Below the pieces are notes generated by a model. That model was not told where the DNA came from. It ran no database searches and worked only from the letters and a program-made list of their open reading frames with translations. Shown here in pieces: positions 26,401 through 34,064 of a stretch of 64,000 bases of DNA. Positions within the stretch are counted from its first letter, which is position 1. The number at the start of each line of letters is the position of its first letter. The translations under genes were made by a program, and so were the position numbers. The stretch comes from CBDEGK01 sp965237855 (lineage in GTDB: Bacteria > Pseudomonadota > Gammaproteobacteria > Pseudomonadales > Halieaceae): NCBI GenBank assembly GCA_965237855.1, contig CBDEGK010000008.1, positions 558,001 through 622,000 on the forward strand. The letters are read 5' to 3'.

Positions 26401-26467
26401 GACCATCGCCGCTGAAATTGTGAGTTCCGTGTTCTACGACCCCGAAGGGGTGCGTCAGAATGTCTGA
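23444..26467 (+). CDS. soxA: Sarcosine oxidase alpha subunit
   Basis: This large subunit of about 1007 residues starts RLPSGGRIERDHPLNFRFNG after a short leader, as in other SoxA proteins. It has an N-terminal 2Fe-2S-like fold without the cluster cysteines, a central NAD+-binding Rossmann domain (VLVVGAGPAGLAAACSSA near residue 170), and a C-terminal GcvT-like THF-binding half (RDSVGILDASTLGKIDI, GELSYEVNVP). I chose the TTG at 23444 because it makes a TTGA overlap with the soxD stop. The frame is open further upstream, but only inside soxD. The product donates methylene-THF. Confidence 0.93.
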   Translation: MIPLQAYRLPSGGRIERDHPLNFRFNGKLLQGFAGDTLASALLANGVHLVGRSFKYGRPRGIVGHGAEEPNAIVQLGRGAQTVPNLRATQVELYEGLEAYSVSGWPSVDFNLTSLFAVFGGLMPPGFYYKTFMRPRKLWMFYEHFIRKLAGLGKVPTEADPDSYDKLNQHCDVLVVGAGPAGLAAACSSARSGARVILVDEQQEFGGMLLSSRQGIGGQSTSEWISECVTDLSGRENVELLPRSTVFGYYDHNFLAVLERRSDHLGLVAKGGVRQRLHRVRAKQVVLATGAIERPLVFANNDIPGVMLAGSVATYIQRYAVVPGSRMVLFTSNDNAYHTAIDWQQAGREVVAIVDSRAEPAGALPEEARRLGIVVIGGHGVIEAVGKKRVKAALIAPLDATATKVTGPVQRMDCDLIACSGGWSPAIHLSSHTGAKPHWSDSVVGFLPGESRQQERSVGAANGNFGLSDCLQDGANAGAEAAAAAGFIRDECNWDIPSAPESEQQPQQALFLVPHTRPTSRAPSQFVDFQLDVTAAGIELAAREGYQSVEHLKRYTAMGFGTDQGKLGNINGMAILARTLGQSMAETGTTIFRPAYTPTTFGAIAGRNVDELFDPERYTALHRWHEEHQAEWENVGQWKRPWYFPRGGESMRDAVNRECLAVRDSVGILDASTLGKIDIQGPDAAEFITRIYTNSYLKLEPGKCRYGVMLKEDGMIFDDGVTACLGEHHYLMHTTTGGAAAVLAWLELWQQTEWPELQVYFTSVTDHWSTATVTGPSARQVIAAVCNDIDLSNHAFPFMDWREGTVAGVKARIFRISFTGELSYEVNVPAHCGRHVWEKLMQAGEAFDITPYGTETIHLLRAEKGFIIVGQDTDGSMTPEDMNMDWVVGKNKAFSFIGKRSLARSDCIRANRKQLVGLKTLQPLAVLPEGAQIVFDPNQPLPMDMQGHVTSSYFSASLGHAIALAVVKGGRERMGETVYCPLADGETIAAEIVSSVFYDPEGVRQNV

Positions 26468-27062
26468 GCAACCAATAATACTTGAGACGCCCCTTCACTA
26501 TTGGCGTGACCGCGTAATCGGGCAGGGCGAAGCCGGGCTGTTGGCTTGCGAAGCCCCGCTCATGGGGTACCTGAATTTGCGCGGCAATCCTGACGACGAG
26601 CAGTTCCTGCTCGGGGTTGAATCGGTGGTTGGTATTTCGCTTCCAACCACGCCCTGTGCCACGATCTGCGATGAGCAGACCCGCATCTACTGGCTGGGAC
26701 CCAATGAGTGGCTGCTGCGTGTCGCGAGCGGCCGGGAAACCGACCTGGAGGAGCGCTTACGCCGAAGTTATTCGGGCCACCTGTCCCTGGTTGACGTCAG
26801 TGGCGGTCATACTCTGATTAATCTCAGTGGCAGCGGCGTGGCCACCCTGTTGAAGAAATCCTGTGGCTACGATTTCCACCCGGCCAACTTCGGTTCGGGC
26901 CGCTGTGTGCAGACCACCTTTGCCAAGGCCACTGCTCTGGTCAGTAAAACCAACCACGGTTCCTTCGAACTGATAATCCGGCGAAGCTTTGCTGATTATA
27001 TATTTCAGTGGATTATTGACGCCGCAGCCGAATACGGTGATGAGCTGCGAACTGACCTCTAG
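26460..27062 (+). CDS. soxG: Sarcosine oxidase gamma subunit
   Basis: This 200-residue subunit has a GcvT-like fold (WLGPNEWLLRV and LVDVSGGHTLINLSG are characteristic). It overlaps soxA by 8 bp. The glyA, purU or folD genes that often adjoin sox operons do not follow here. Confidence 0.9.
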   Translation: MSEQPIILETPLHYWRDRVIGQGEAGLLACEAPLMGYLNLRGNPDDEQFLLGVESVVGISLPTTPCATICDEQTRIYWLGPNEWLLRVASGRETDLEERLRRSYSGHLSLVDVSGGHTLINLSGSGVATLLKKSCGYDFHPANFGSGRCVQTTFAKATALVSKTNHGSFELIIRRSFADYIFQWIIDAAAEYGDELRTDL

Positions 27063-27155
27063 CAGCTCGGCACGTCCCAGGCTTATTTCCGTCGATCTGG
27101 CATTGGCGTTTAGTTGCCTGTTGAGCCAAGCCCAATTGCCTGTAAGATAGCGGTT

Positions 27156-28067
27156 ATGCGCGACCTGCAGTTTTATCTCGACCAATTCGCTCAAGATGAT
27201 CTTATTTACATCTTCTTCCCGCTGTTTTTGCTCGCGTTAATAGCTGAACTTTTCTTCAACCAGAAGAAAAATCTGGATCTGTTTGAGAAAAAGGACACCA
27301 TTGCTTCGTTGTGGATGATGTTCTTTGTGATTTTTGTGGACGTGCTACCCAAGTTTGCGGCGCTGGTTCTCTTTTTTGTCCTGCATGAGATCAGTCCATT
27401 GGCGGACATTGTGCAGCGACAGTGGTGGGCCTGGGTATTACTTTTTTTCCTGGATGACATGACCTACTACTTCATGCACCGGGCCAATCATGAAGTGCGC
27501 CTTTTTTGGGCCGGCCACGTACCCCATCATTCCGCTATCAAAATGAATTTTGCTACTGCGCTGCGCCAGGGTGTCATGGAACGCATACACAAATACGCCT
27601 TCTGGTTACCGCTACCCTTGTTGGGTTTTGACCCGATGATGCTCTTCACCGTGATGTCGATCAGTCTGTTCTACCAGTTCTGGCTACACACTGAACTAGT
27701 CAAGAAACTGCCCGCCTGGTATGAAGGTATTTTTAATACGCCTTCACATCATCGCGTCCACCATGCCTCCAATATTCGCTATCTCGACTGTAATCACGCC
27801 GGTACGCTGATCATCTGGGACAAGATTTTTGGAACCTTCTCGCCCGAGTTTGATGGCGAGCCACCTATCTACGGCCTGACCAGCAACATCACATCGTACA
27901 AGCCTATCGATGTGGCCACACACGAGTACTCCGCCATTATTGAAGACGTGAAACGGACTGATAATTGGAAAGACAAACTCAGCTATATTTTTAAAGCACC
28001 CGGCTGGAGCCATGACGGCGAAGACAAGCGAGCCAAGGTGCTTCGAGCTAAGCTGAGTTTCACCTGA
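27156..28067 (+). CDS. Fatty acid hydroxylase/sterol desaturase superfamily membrane protein
   Basis: This 303-residue integral membrane di-iron oxygenase has about four hydrophobic helices (for example YIFFPLFLLALIAELFF). The three histidine boxes are visible: HRANHE (H-x3-H) near residue 110, HVPHH shortly after, and HRVHH near residue 205. Such proteins hydroxylate or desaturate lipids and sterols. The ATG at 27156 is preferred over an upstream TTG because the membrane segment then starts ~20 residues in. The ribosome site is poor. The lipid substrate cannot be predicted, and it has no evident link to the sox genes. Confidence 0.85.
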   Translation: MRDLQFYLDQFAQDDLIYIFFPLFLLALIAELFFNQKKNLDLFEKKDTIASLWMMFFVIFVDVLPKFAALVLFFVLHEISPLADIVQRQWWAWVLLFFLDDMTYYFMHRANHEVRLFWAGHVPHHSAIKMNFATALRQGVMERIHKYAFWLPLPLLGFDPMMLFTVMSISLFYQFWLHTELVKKLPAWYEGIFNTPSHHRVHHASNIRYLDCNHAGTLIIWDKIFGTFSPEFDGEPPIYGLTSNITSYKPIDVATHEYSAIIEDVKRTDNWKDKLSYIFKAPGWSHDGEDKRAKVLRAKLSFT

Positions 28068-28135
28068 GTTTCGCCTGAGTGCGGCCTGTCGAATCAGCTT
28101 ATAGTTCCTACTGAAAACTCCATGGATTCGACCGA

Positions 28136-28441
28136 CTAGCCTTCCTGCGCTTCCTCCCGTGCCCGCCGCTGTGCACGGGCCAGGCGGTAAAGGACTATCG
28201 AAGAGGGTATATCGCCTTCCAGGGCGGCCACCCGCAGATTTTCGTAGGCCGTAACCAGATCTTGTTGGCTGACTTCCGGAACGTTGGGGTCCTGCGCCAT
28301 AGCCCGCGCCAGGATCATGGAGTCCTTATCCGAACCAAAAAAGTTACCCGAGTTCGCGAAACCTGATACCACCGTTTCGCCACCACCCGTGCAGCCGGCG
28401 ATACTCGCCAACAGCAGTACAATTACTAAATTACGCATCAT
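28136..28441 (-). CDS. Small predicted lipoprotein, unknown function
   Basis: This 101-residue protein has a lipoprotein signal (MMRNLVIVLLLASIAGCTGG; lipobox ASIAGC with the lipidated Cys near residue 17). The remainder is a short helical domain without a recognised fold. The ATG at 28441 is supported by GGGAG seven bases upstream. The first mature residues (TGGGE) do not carry Asp at +2, so outer-membrane sorting is expected. I do not recognise a family. Confidence 0.7.
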   Translation of the reverse strand: MMRNLVIVLLLASIAGCTGGGETVVSGFANSGNFFGSDKDSMILARAMAQDPNVPEVSQQDLVTAYENLRVAALEGDIPSSIVLYRLARAQRRAREEAQEG

Positions 28442-28582
28442 GTCTTCTCCCAGGTCGATAAAATGAGTGCCTGCCCAGTACCATCTCACATTTTGCTCTC
28501 CACTACTTGCCAACCCGAATTTGCGTATTCAAGAGTCCTCTTCTAACCTGTGTTGCCATAACAATACGCAGGGGAGCAGTAC

Positions 28583-29815
28583 ATGCGATTTGGAGTCTTT
28601 TATGAGCTGCAGCTACCAAAACCATGGGATGAGGGCTCAGAACATCGCCTTTATACGGAAGCCTTAGAACAAATCGAACTCGCCGACAGGATCGGCGTCG
28701 ATTACGCCTGGGCGGTGGAGCATCACTTCCTGGATGAATACTCGCATTGCTCAGCGCCCGAGGTCTTCCTCGCCGCCGCGGCTGCGCGCACAAAAAATAT
28801 TCGCATCGGACATGGTATCCGCCAGGTGATCCCGAACTACAATCACCCTGCCCGCACCGCGGAAGGCATTGCCGCACTCGATCTGGTTTCAAATGGCCGC
28901 GTGCAGTTTGGATTTGGCGAAGGGGCCTCGCGTCAGGAACTGCACGGCTTTGGTATTAAAGCCAAGACCAAGCGGGACCGCGCTATCGCTTCAGTCGAGC
29001 AGATCACCAATATGATGGTGATGGACCCGTATCCGGGCCATGACAGTGAAAATTTCTCGATGCCCTGTCGCAATGTCTTACCCAAGCCCCTGCAGAAGCC
29101 GCATCCGCCGTTGTGGATGGCCTGCACCAACAGGGACACCATTAAGGTGGCGGCCCAACTGGGTGTTGGTGCGCTCGCGTTTTCATTTGTTGACCCGGAA
29201 AATGCCAGGAACTGGTCTGAAACCTATTACGACATCATCAAGTCCGACCAATGCGTTCCTGTTGGCCATTCCGTGAATGCCAATATTGCGATGGTTTCGG
29301 CTTTCTCTTTGCATGACGATCGTGAAACAGCGGTACGCCGTGGCCAGGAGAACTTCGAATTCTTCGGCTATGCCTTGAGCGCCCTGGTCACCCAGGACCA
29401 GGTGCCCGGGCGCACGCGCATATGGGAAAATTTCCAGAAAATGCGCGGTGACAAAACCGAAGATATGGTCAAACGGCTGCTGCGTTCATCACCCGAAGAT
29501 TATGCCCATGCGCCCGGCATCGGCACCGCTGATGATTTTGTCGCGCATGCACATGAGATGCAGGACGCTGGTATCGACCAGATTATTCTGATGCAACAGG
29601 CCGGCAACAATCAGCATGCGCATATTTGTGAATCACTGGAGCTCTTCGGTAAGCATGTGCTTCCCGATTTCAAAGCCACTGCCGAAGCTCGAGAAAAGCA
29701 CAAAGCGGAAGAACTGGCACCCTATATCGAGGCCGCTCTTGCGCGTAAAGAAACTATGAAGCCCCTGGCAGACGAGGATATTCCCCCGGTTCTGGCATCG
29801 GTCAAAAAGAAGTAG
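28583..29815 (+). CDS. LLM-class flavin-dependent monooxygenase
   Basis: This 410-residue luciferase-like TIM-barrel flavoprotein starts MRFGVFYELQLPKPW and contains WAVEHHFLDEYSHCSAPEVF near residue 45 and IRIGHGIRQVIPNYNHP, typical of bacterial luciferase-family monooxygenases. These enzymes use reduced FMN or F420; FMNH2 is assumed here. A ribosome site (AGGGGAG) precedes the ATG. The C-terminal tail is long and charged. The substrate is unknown, and no flavin reductase gene adjoins it. Confidence 0.85.
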   Translation: MRFGVFYELQLPKPWDEGSEHRLYTEALEQIELADRIGVDYAWAVEHHFLDEYSHCSAPEVFLAAAAARTKNIRIGHGIRQVIPNYNHPARTAEGIAALDLVSNGRVQFGFGEGASRQELHGFGIKAKTKRDRAIASVEQITNMMVMDPYPGHDSENFSMPCRNVLPKPLQKPHPPLWMACTNRDTIKVAAQLGVGALAFSFVDPENARNWSETYYDIIKSDQCVPVGHSVNANIAMVSAFSLHDDRETAVRRGQENFEFFGYALSALVTQDQVPGRTRIWENFQKMRGDKTEDMVKRLLRSSPEDYAHAPGIGTADDFVAHAHEMQDAGIDQIILMQQAGNNQHAHICESLELFGKHVLPDFKATAEAREKHKAEELAPYIEAALARKETMKPLADEDIPPVLASVKKK

Positions 29816-29834
29816 AAGTAACTGCAGGAAAGGC

Positions 29835-29854
29835 GGACAACCAGGTCGTTGTCC
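29835..29854. terminator. Hairpin between convergent genes
   Basis: A perfect 7-bp stem (GGACAAC / GTTGTCC) with a 6-nt loop lies in the 59-bp gap between the converging LLM and thiolase genes. It lacks a clear T-run on either strand, so its role in termination is tentative. Confidence 0.35.
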
Positions 29855-29874
29855 ATAACCCCTCTGACAATTCT

Positions 29875-31062
29875 TCAGGTTCGCTCGAAAAGACCGGCTG
29901 CGCCCATGCCGCCGCCGATGCACATACTGACAATGCCGTACTTCTTGTTGCGGCGCTTCAATTCTCTCAACAGATGGCCGGTGAGTCGCGTGCCGGTCAT
30001 GCCAAACGGATGGCCGATGGAAATTGAGCCGCCGTTAACATTGTAGATGTCGGGATCAATTTCAAGCTTGTCCCGGGAATAGAGGCACTGCGAGGCAAAG
30101 GCTTCGTTCAACTCCACCAGGTCGATGTCAGCTATGGTCAGCCCGGTAGCTTTCAGCAATTTTGGCACGGCGAAAACAGGCCCGATACCCATTTCATCGG
30201 GCTCACAGCCGGCAACTGTAAATCCGCGGAAATAGCCCATGGGTTCCAGACCCAGCTGATTGGCCCGATCGGCGCTCATAACGATGCACATAGCGGCGCC
30301 ATCACTCAGTTGAGAAGAGTTTCCCGCGGTAACCGATCCATTGTCCTGGTCAAAAACGGGTTTCAGACTTGCCAGGCCCTCAAGTGTTGTGCCGGGGCGA
30401 TTACACTCATCGCCATCGACAATACCGGCCAGCATAGTTTCCTCGCCGGTTTGTTTGTCGACCTTGCGCCACTGTACTTCCATAGGCACGATTTCATCGT
30501 CAAACAGGCCTGCCTCCTGAGCCGCGGCAGTTCTAAGCTGGCTTCGCAGGGAAAATTCGTCCTGGGATTCCCGGCTTACCCGATAGCGCTTGGCAACCAC
30601 TTCTGCAGTATCACCCATTGCCATGAACAGGTCGGGCTTGTTATCTACCACCCATTGATTGGGGTCAGCTCGCCCCGGGGTAGCGCGGGCCGAGCCAGTG
30701 ATCGATTCCGCGCCGCCGGCAAAGATGATGTCGGAACAGCCGCTTGCTATCTGGTTGGCGGCAATGGCAATAGCATTCAGGCCGGACGAACAGGCGCGGC
30801 TGATGGTGGTGCCGGGAATATCTACCCCAAGCCTGGAAATAACGGCCGCCGCCCTGGCGATATTGCCAGCTTGCTCGCCGCTTTGACCCGCTGCTCCGAC
30901 CACAACATCTTCAACCTCGGCGGGGTCGATATTCGGGTTTCTTGCCAGCAGCTGATCGATCAGGTGAGCCAGCATGTCGTCGGAGCGAGTGAGATTGAAC
31001 GTGCCCCGGTGTGATTTTGCCAGGCCTGTGCGGATGCTATCTACGATCACTACGTCTTTCAT
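29875..31062 (-). CDS. Acetyl-CoA acetyltransferase / thiolase II family
   Basis: This 395-residue thiolase has the acyl-accepting Cys in SRACSSGLNAIAIA (near residue 89), the NEAFASQ motif and the catalytic His in IGHPFGMTGTR. The final Cys is in CIGGGMGAAGLFE. It could perform beta-oxidation thiolysis or acetoacetyl-CoA synthesis. The ATG at 31062, with GGAGAA upstream, gives the classic KDVVIVDSIRT start; the extra 32 upstream codons are rejected. It follows the PDZ-protein gene on the same strand. Confidence 0.92.
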   Translation of the reverse strand: MKDVVIVDSIRTGLAKSHRGTFNLTRSDDMLAHLIDQLLARNPNIDPAEVEDVVVGAAGQSGEQAGNIARAAAVISRLGVDIPGTTISRACSSGLNAIAIAANQIASGCSDIIFAGGAESITGSARATPGRADPNQWVVDNKPDLFMAMGDTAEVVAKRYRVSRESQDEFSLRSQLRTAAAQEAGLFDDEIVPMEVQWRKVDKQTGEETMLAGIVDGDECNRPGTTLEGLASLKPVFDQDNGSVTAGNSSQLSDGAAMCIVMSADRANQLGLEPMGYFRGFTVAGCEPDEMGIGPVFAVPKLLKATGLTIADIDLVELNEAFASQCLYSRDKLEIDPDIYNVNGGSISIGHPFGMTGTRLTGHLLRELKRRNKKYGIVSMCIGGGMGAAGLFERT

Positions 31063-31102
31063 TTTGTTCTCCACTATTTGTGTTGTCGCTACCTGGGCCT
31101 CG

Positions 31103-31912
31103 CTAGCTGTCCGGTGCCTCTCTCCAGCCACCGTAACCCGATAGCCCCATTGGACCACGTGGCATGATCAACTGCGAGACATTGCCGTCAGCATCACGCT
31201 TTTCCAGTATGACAGACTCTCCCAACTCTCCCTGATAACTCAGTCGCCTGAGGTCCTCGAAATTGAACACCCGCTCATCCGCGTAGGAGATAACGATGTC
31301 GCCATTACTGAGACCGGCCTGCTCGGCCGCTGAGCCCTTCATAACCTGGCGCACCCGCACCCGGTTGGAGCGACCACTGGCAAACAGGTAGCGGTCATAG
31401 GCGTCATCACCCAGGTCTTCGCGCAAGCGCTCCGCCGCACTTGCAGTGCGATCGCTCTGCAGATAGCGCTGCCGACGCTGCGACCAGTCCTCTTCAAATC
31501 CGGAAAATTGGACCTCGTCGGCGAATGCTTCGATGGCCTCAAATTCCTCGACCGTCAGACCGGCTGCCTCGATCTGTTCGACATTGCGTTGACCGGGCCT
31601 GGGGCGTGGCTGAGGAGCGGCTTCACGCGTATCCGCCCGGGCCGGGGCAGCGCTCTCCAATTCTGCACCCATAGGCGGCACCAACCCCAGTTTGCTGGAT
31701 ACGAAGAACTGTTCCAGTTCAGATAGGCGCTGTAAGGTGGCGACCTGTTGACGTTCCAGCCGCGCGATGTGCTGCTTGAGATCATCAATATCAGTATTCG
31801 CCGAGCCGGGGAACGATAACGGCTCGCGATCATGGTTGGGCGCCCACTGAAGCACAACCATGGACAGCACAACAGCCGTGAGCACTAAAGTGATTACTGC
31901 TTTCAGATTCAT
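31103..31912 (-). CDS. Membrane-anchored PDZ-domain protein
   Basis: This 269-residue protein has an N-terminal membrane anchor or signal (AVITLVLTAVVLSMVVLQW), a heptad-rich coiled coil at ~40-70 (DDLKQHIARLERQQVATLQ), a Pro/Arg-rich linker and a helical region. A C-terminal PDZ domain follows at ~190-260 (MKGSAAEQAGLSNGDIVISY). It is presumably periplasmic. There is no protease domain, so it is an adaptor or scaffold rather than a DegP-type enzyme. Its partner is unknown. Confidence 0.78.
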   Translation of the reverse strand: MNLKAVITLVLTAVVLSMVVLQWAPNHDREPLSFPGSANTDIDDLKQHIARLERQQVATLQRLSELEQFFVSSKLGLVPPMGAELESAAPARADTREAAPQPRPRPGQRNVEQIEAAGLTVEEFEAIEAFADEVQFSGFEEDWSQRRQRYLQSDRTASAAERLREDLGDDAYDRYLFASGRSNRVRVRQVMKGSAAEQAGLSNGDIVISYADERVFNFEDLRRLSYQGELGESVILEKRDADGNVSQLIMPRGPMGLSGYGGWREAPDS

Positions 31913-31993
31913 CCCGTGTTAGATGCACTGAGTGGTGATTGGTTCATGCTCTTGACCAGTTTGTTGCTGTGCGTTGTTCCTGGAGCAACCGGG

Positions 31994-32788
31994 TTAGTGC
32001 AGATAGCGATCCCGGATCTGCTGGATTCTGACGGCGTCGTTGCTGAATATCCATTCAATGCCCCGGTTCAATTCCCGGAACAGACAATTCCTGGAACTGA
32101 TAAAACCGGTTCCAATGCGTTGGCCGGCCAGCTGATGTCGCCGTTTCAGTGTGTTGGAGAGCAGCAAAAAGTGCCCGGTCAAACCGCCATATTCTGCATC
32201 AAGGCAGGCTTTGCTCAACTTGCCCGCATTGAGCTCGGATACCGGGAAGCAAAATTCACGCGCAACAAAGTCCACTTTTTCAAACAGGCCTGGGTCGAGT
32301 GCCAGAAAGTGATAATCCTGCCCCGGCGACAGCGTTGAGAGATGTTCCCGTAGTATGTGCTTTTGCCGCGCCGGCTGCGGGTAGTGTTCGTCCTTCACTT
32401 CCAGCATCAGGTGCATAGTGCCACCATACTCCGCTACCAGTTCCGCCAATGATGGGATCAGGGGCAGTAGTGCGCGAACTTCAGTGAAGGGGAGGCTGCT
32501 GAACTGATCCGGTTGGCCGAACAGGCGTGCTCCGCTGGGGTCGTGACAGACCAGCGGCACCAGGTCCGCTGTCCAGCGGATATCGCACTCTATACCCCAT
32601 ACACCGTTGGTCCTGGCGAGTTCAAAGGCGGGCAGGGTATTTTCCATGATGGAGATATTGTCGTGCTCACCCCGATGGGAGACGATTTTGCAGTTGCGCA
32701 AGGCGTCCTGGCTTGGCACCGGCTGTGGTATCCCCGCCATGAACATGTCGGCGGTTTTCATCGCCGCGTTTTGAAGCCACTCTAGCAT
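31994..32788 (-). CDS. Glycerophosphodiester phosphodiesterase family protein
   Basis: This 264-residue TIM-barrel phosphodiesterase has the GDPD signatures VSHRGEHDNISIMENT (near residue 36; catalytic His plus Glu-Asn-Thr) and IECDIRWTADLVPLVCHD (near residue 66; metal and catalytic residues). MLEVKD follows in the middle. It hydrolyses glycerophosphodiesters to glycerol-3-phosphate and an alcohol, possibly choline. No signal peptide is evident. It lies 20 bp after the aminotransferase gene, in the same direction. A decayed copy of its 5' end occurs at 40.8 kb. Confidence 0.88.
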   Translation of the reverse strand: MLEWLQNAAMKTADMFMAGIPQPVPSQDALRNCKIVSHRGEHDNISIMENTLPAFELARTNGVWGIECDIRWTADLVPLVCHDPSGARLFGQPDQFSSLPFTEVRALLPLIPSLAELVAEYGGTMHLMLEVKDEHYPQPARQKHILREHLSTLSPGQDYHFLALDPGLFEKVDFVAREFCFPVSELNAGKLSKACLDAEYGGLTGHFLLLSNTLKRRHQLAGQRIGTGFISSRNCLFRELNRGIEWIFSNDAVRIQQIRDRYLH

Positions 32789-32808
32789 CTCGTGTTAAGC
32801 CCCCCGCC

Positions 32809-33996
32809 TTAAACCCAGCGGCGCTCACGGAAGGCGTATAGCGTTTCGCTGAAAGCCTGCATCTCGGTCGGTGTGCCGATGGAGATGCGGTTCCAGCCGT
32901 CCTCGGCGGTCATGCGCCGCCCAACGAGGATGCCGTTCGCCTTCATGCGCCGCTGATAGTCGGCTACCGGGCTGAGGATGCTGTGCAAGAGGAAGTTGGT
33001 GCTGGCGGGGATATATCTGAGCGACAGGTCTTCGAGTGTCTGCACAAGGATTTTTTTGGCGGCGGCGTTTGAGCGGAGGCTCTGCTGGTAAAAAGCCATG
33101 TCCTGCAAGGACGCCATCGCCGCCGCAACACCTACTGCGTTGAGGTTCCACGATGCCGTGAAAGGCCGGAGCCGTTTCATGGTTGCTGGCGCGGCGATGC
33201 CATAACCGATGCGCATGCCCGCCATGCCGTAAACTTTGGAGAAAGTGCGCGCAATGATCAGGTTCTCATGGCCCTCTCGTACCAGTGGCAACAGGCTACC
33301 AAATGCCGGATTGAGTTGCGCATAGTCCACATAGGCTTCGTCGAGTATGAACAACTGCTCAGCGGGCGCGTTGGTTACCCAGTTCCGTAGTTCAGCCTGG
33401 TCGCAGATGGTGCCGGTGGGGTTGTTGGCGTCGCAGAGGTTTATCAGGACAGGGCCGCTGACCCGCTGTGCTGCCGTTTTCAGCGCAGAGAGATTGGTGG
33501 TGAAATCGGCGTTGACCGGCACGGTTATCACCGGTACACCCTCAGCCGCCGCATAGTCGCGTACCGCCCCGAAAGTGGGCCTGGGCTCCACCACCGTACC
33601 ACTCTCATTGGCCACCATATTGACGATCGAGCCGAGTACTTTCGTAGAGCCGTTGCCTAACACGATCCAGTCGGCAGGCAGCCGGTGTTTGGCAGCAAGC
33701 ATATCGGTAAGTACCTCTATCGCGTCATCGGCGTAGCGGTTCCCCGCGCGGGCTACCGCGGCTTGTGCCGCCATCACGGCCCTGGGCGACATGCCCAGCG
33801 AGTTCTCGTTAAAGTTCAGCGCCAGGGGTACGGCACCGGAACGCAAGGGCAACATTTCGCCGGTATCCGCATAAGCCGGGAACGCAACCCCGCCCGCCGC
33901 CAGCGCCGCTGAGCCAAGCCCAAAATACGCCAGCAGCAGCCGCCGTGTTAGCGAAGTATGGCCTGTACCACCAAGTTCATTCTCAACGATATTCAT
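32809..33996 (-). CDS. Exported HisC-like PLP aminotransferase
   Basis: This 395-residue class I/II PLP enzyme is close to histidinol-phosphate aminotransferases. It shows CDANNPTGTI (near residue 188), FILDEAYVDYAQ, and the Schiff-base Lys in RTFSKVYGMAGMRIGYG (near residue 252). Unusually, it has an N-terminal export signal: TRRLLLAYFGLGSAALAAGG, ending PAYAD near residue 45, with a twin-arginine flavour. A folded PLP enzyme would need Tat export. Aminotransferases of this type are normally cytoplasmic, although PvdN is a periplasmic precedent. It probably shares a transcript with the GDPD gene. The substrate is unknown. Confidence 0.82.
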   Translation of the reverse strand: MNIVENELGGTGHTSLTRRLLLAYFGLGSAALAAGGVAFPAYADTGEMLPLRSGAVPLALNFNENSLGMSPRAVMAAQAAVARAGNRYADDAIEVLTDMLAAKHRLPADWIVLGNGSTKVLGSIVNMVANESGTVVEPRPTFGAVRDYAAAEGVPVITVPVNADFTTNLSALKTAAQRVSGPVLINLCDANNPTGTICDQAELRNWVTNAPAEQLFILDEAYVDYAQLNPAFGSLLPLVREGHENLIIARTFSKVYGMAGMRIGYGIAAPATMKRLRPFTASWNLNAVGVAAAMASLQDMAFYQQSLRSNAAAKKILVQTLEDLSLRYIPASTNFLLHSILSPVADYQRRMKANGILVGRRMTAEDGWNRISIGTPTEMQAFSETLYAFRERRWV

Positions 33997-34064
33997 CGCG
34001 CGGTCCCCCTCTGGCTAAGCCGGATAAGTTCGCTGACTTGCCGTATCGTTTGCGCTATTGAACG

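Noticed and set aside
31063..31158. 32-residue N-terminal extension of the thiolase
   Set aside because: The extension is unlike thiolases and lacks a ribosome site, whereas the ATG at 31062 has GGAGAA upstream and the conserved start.
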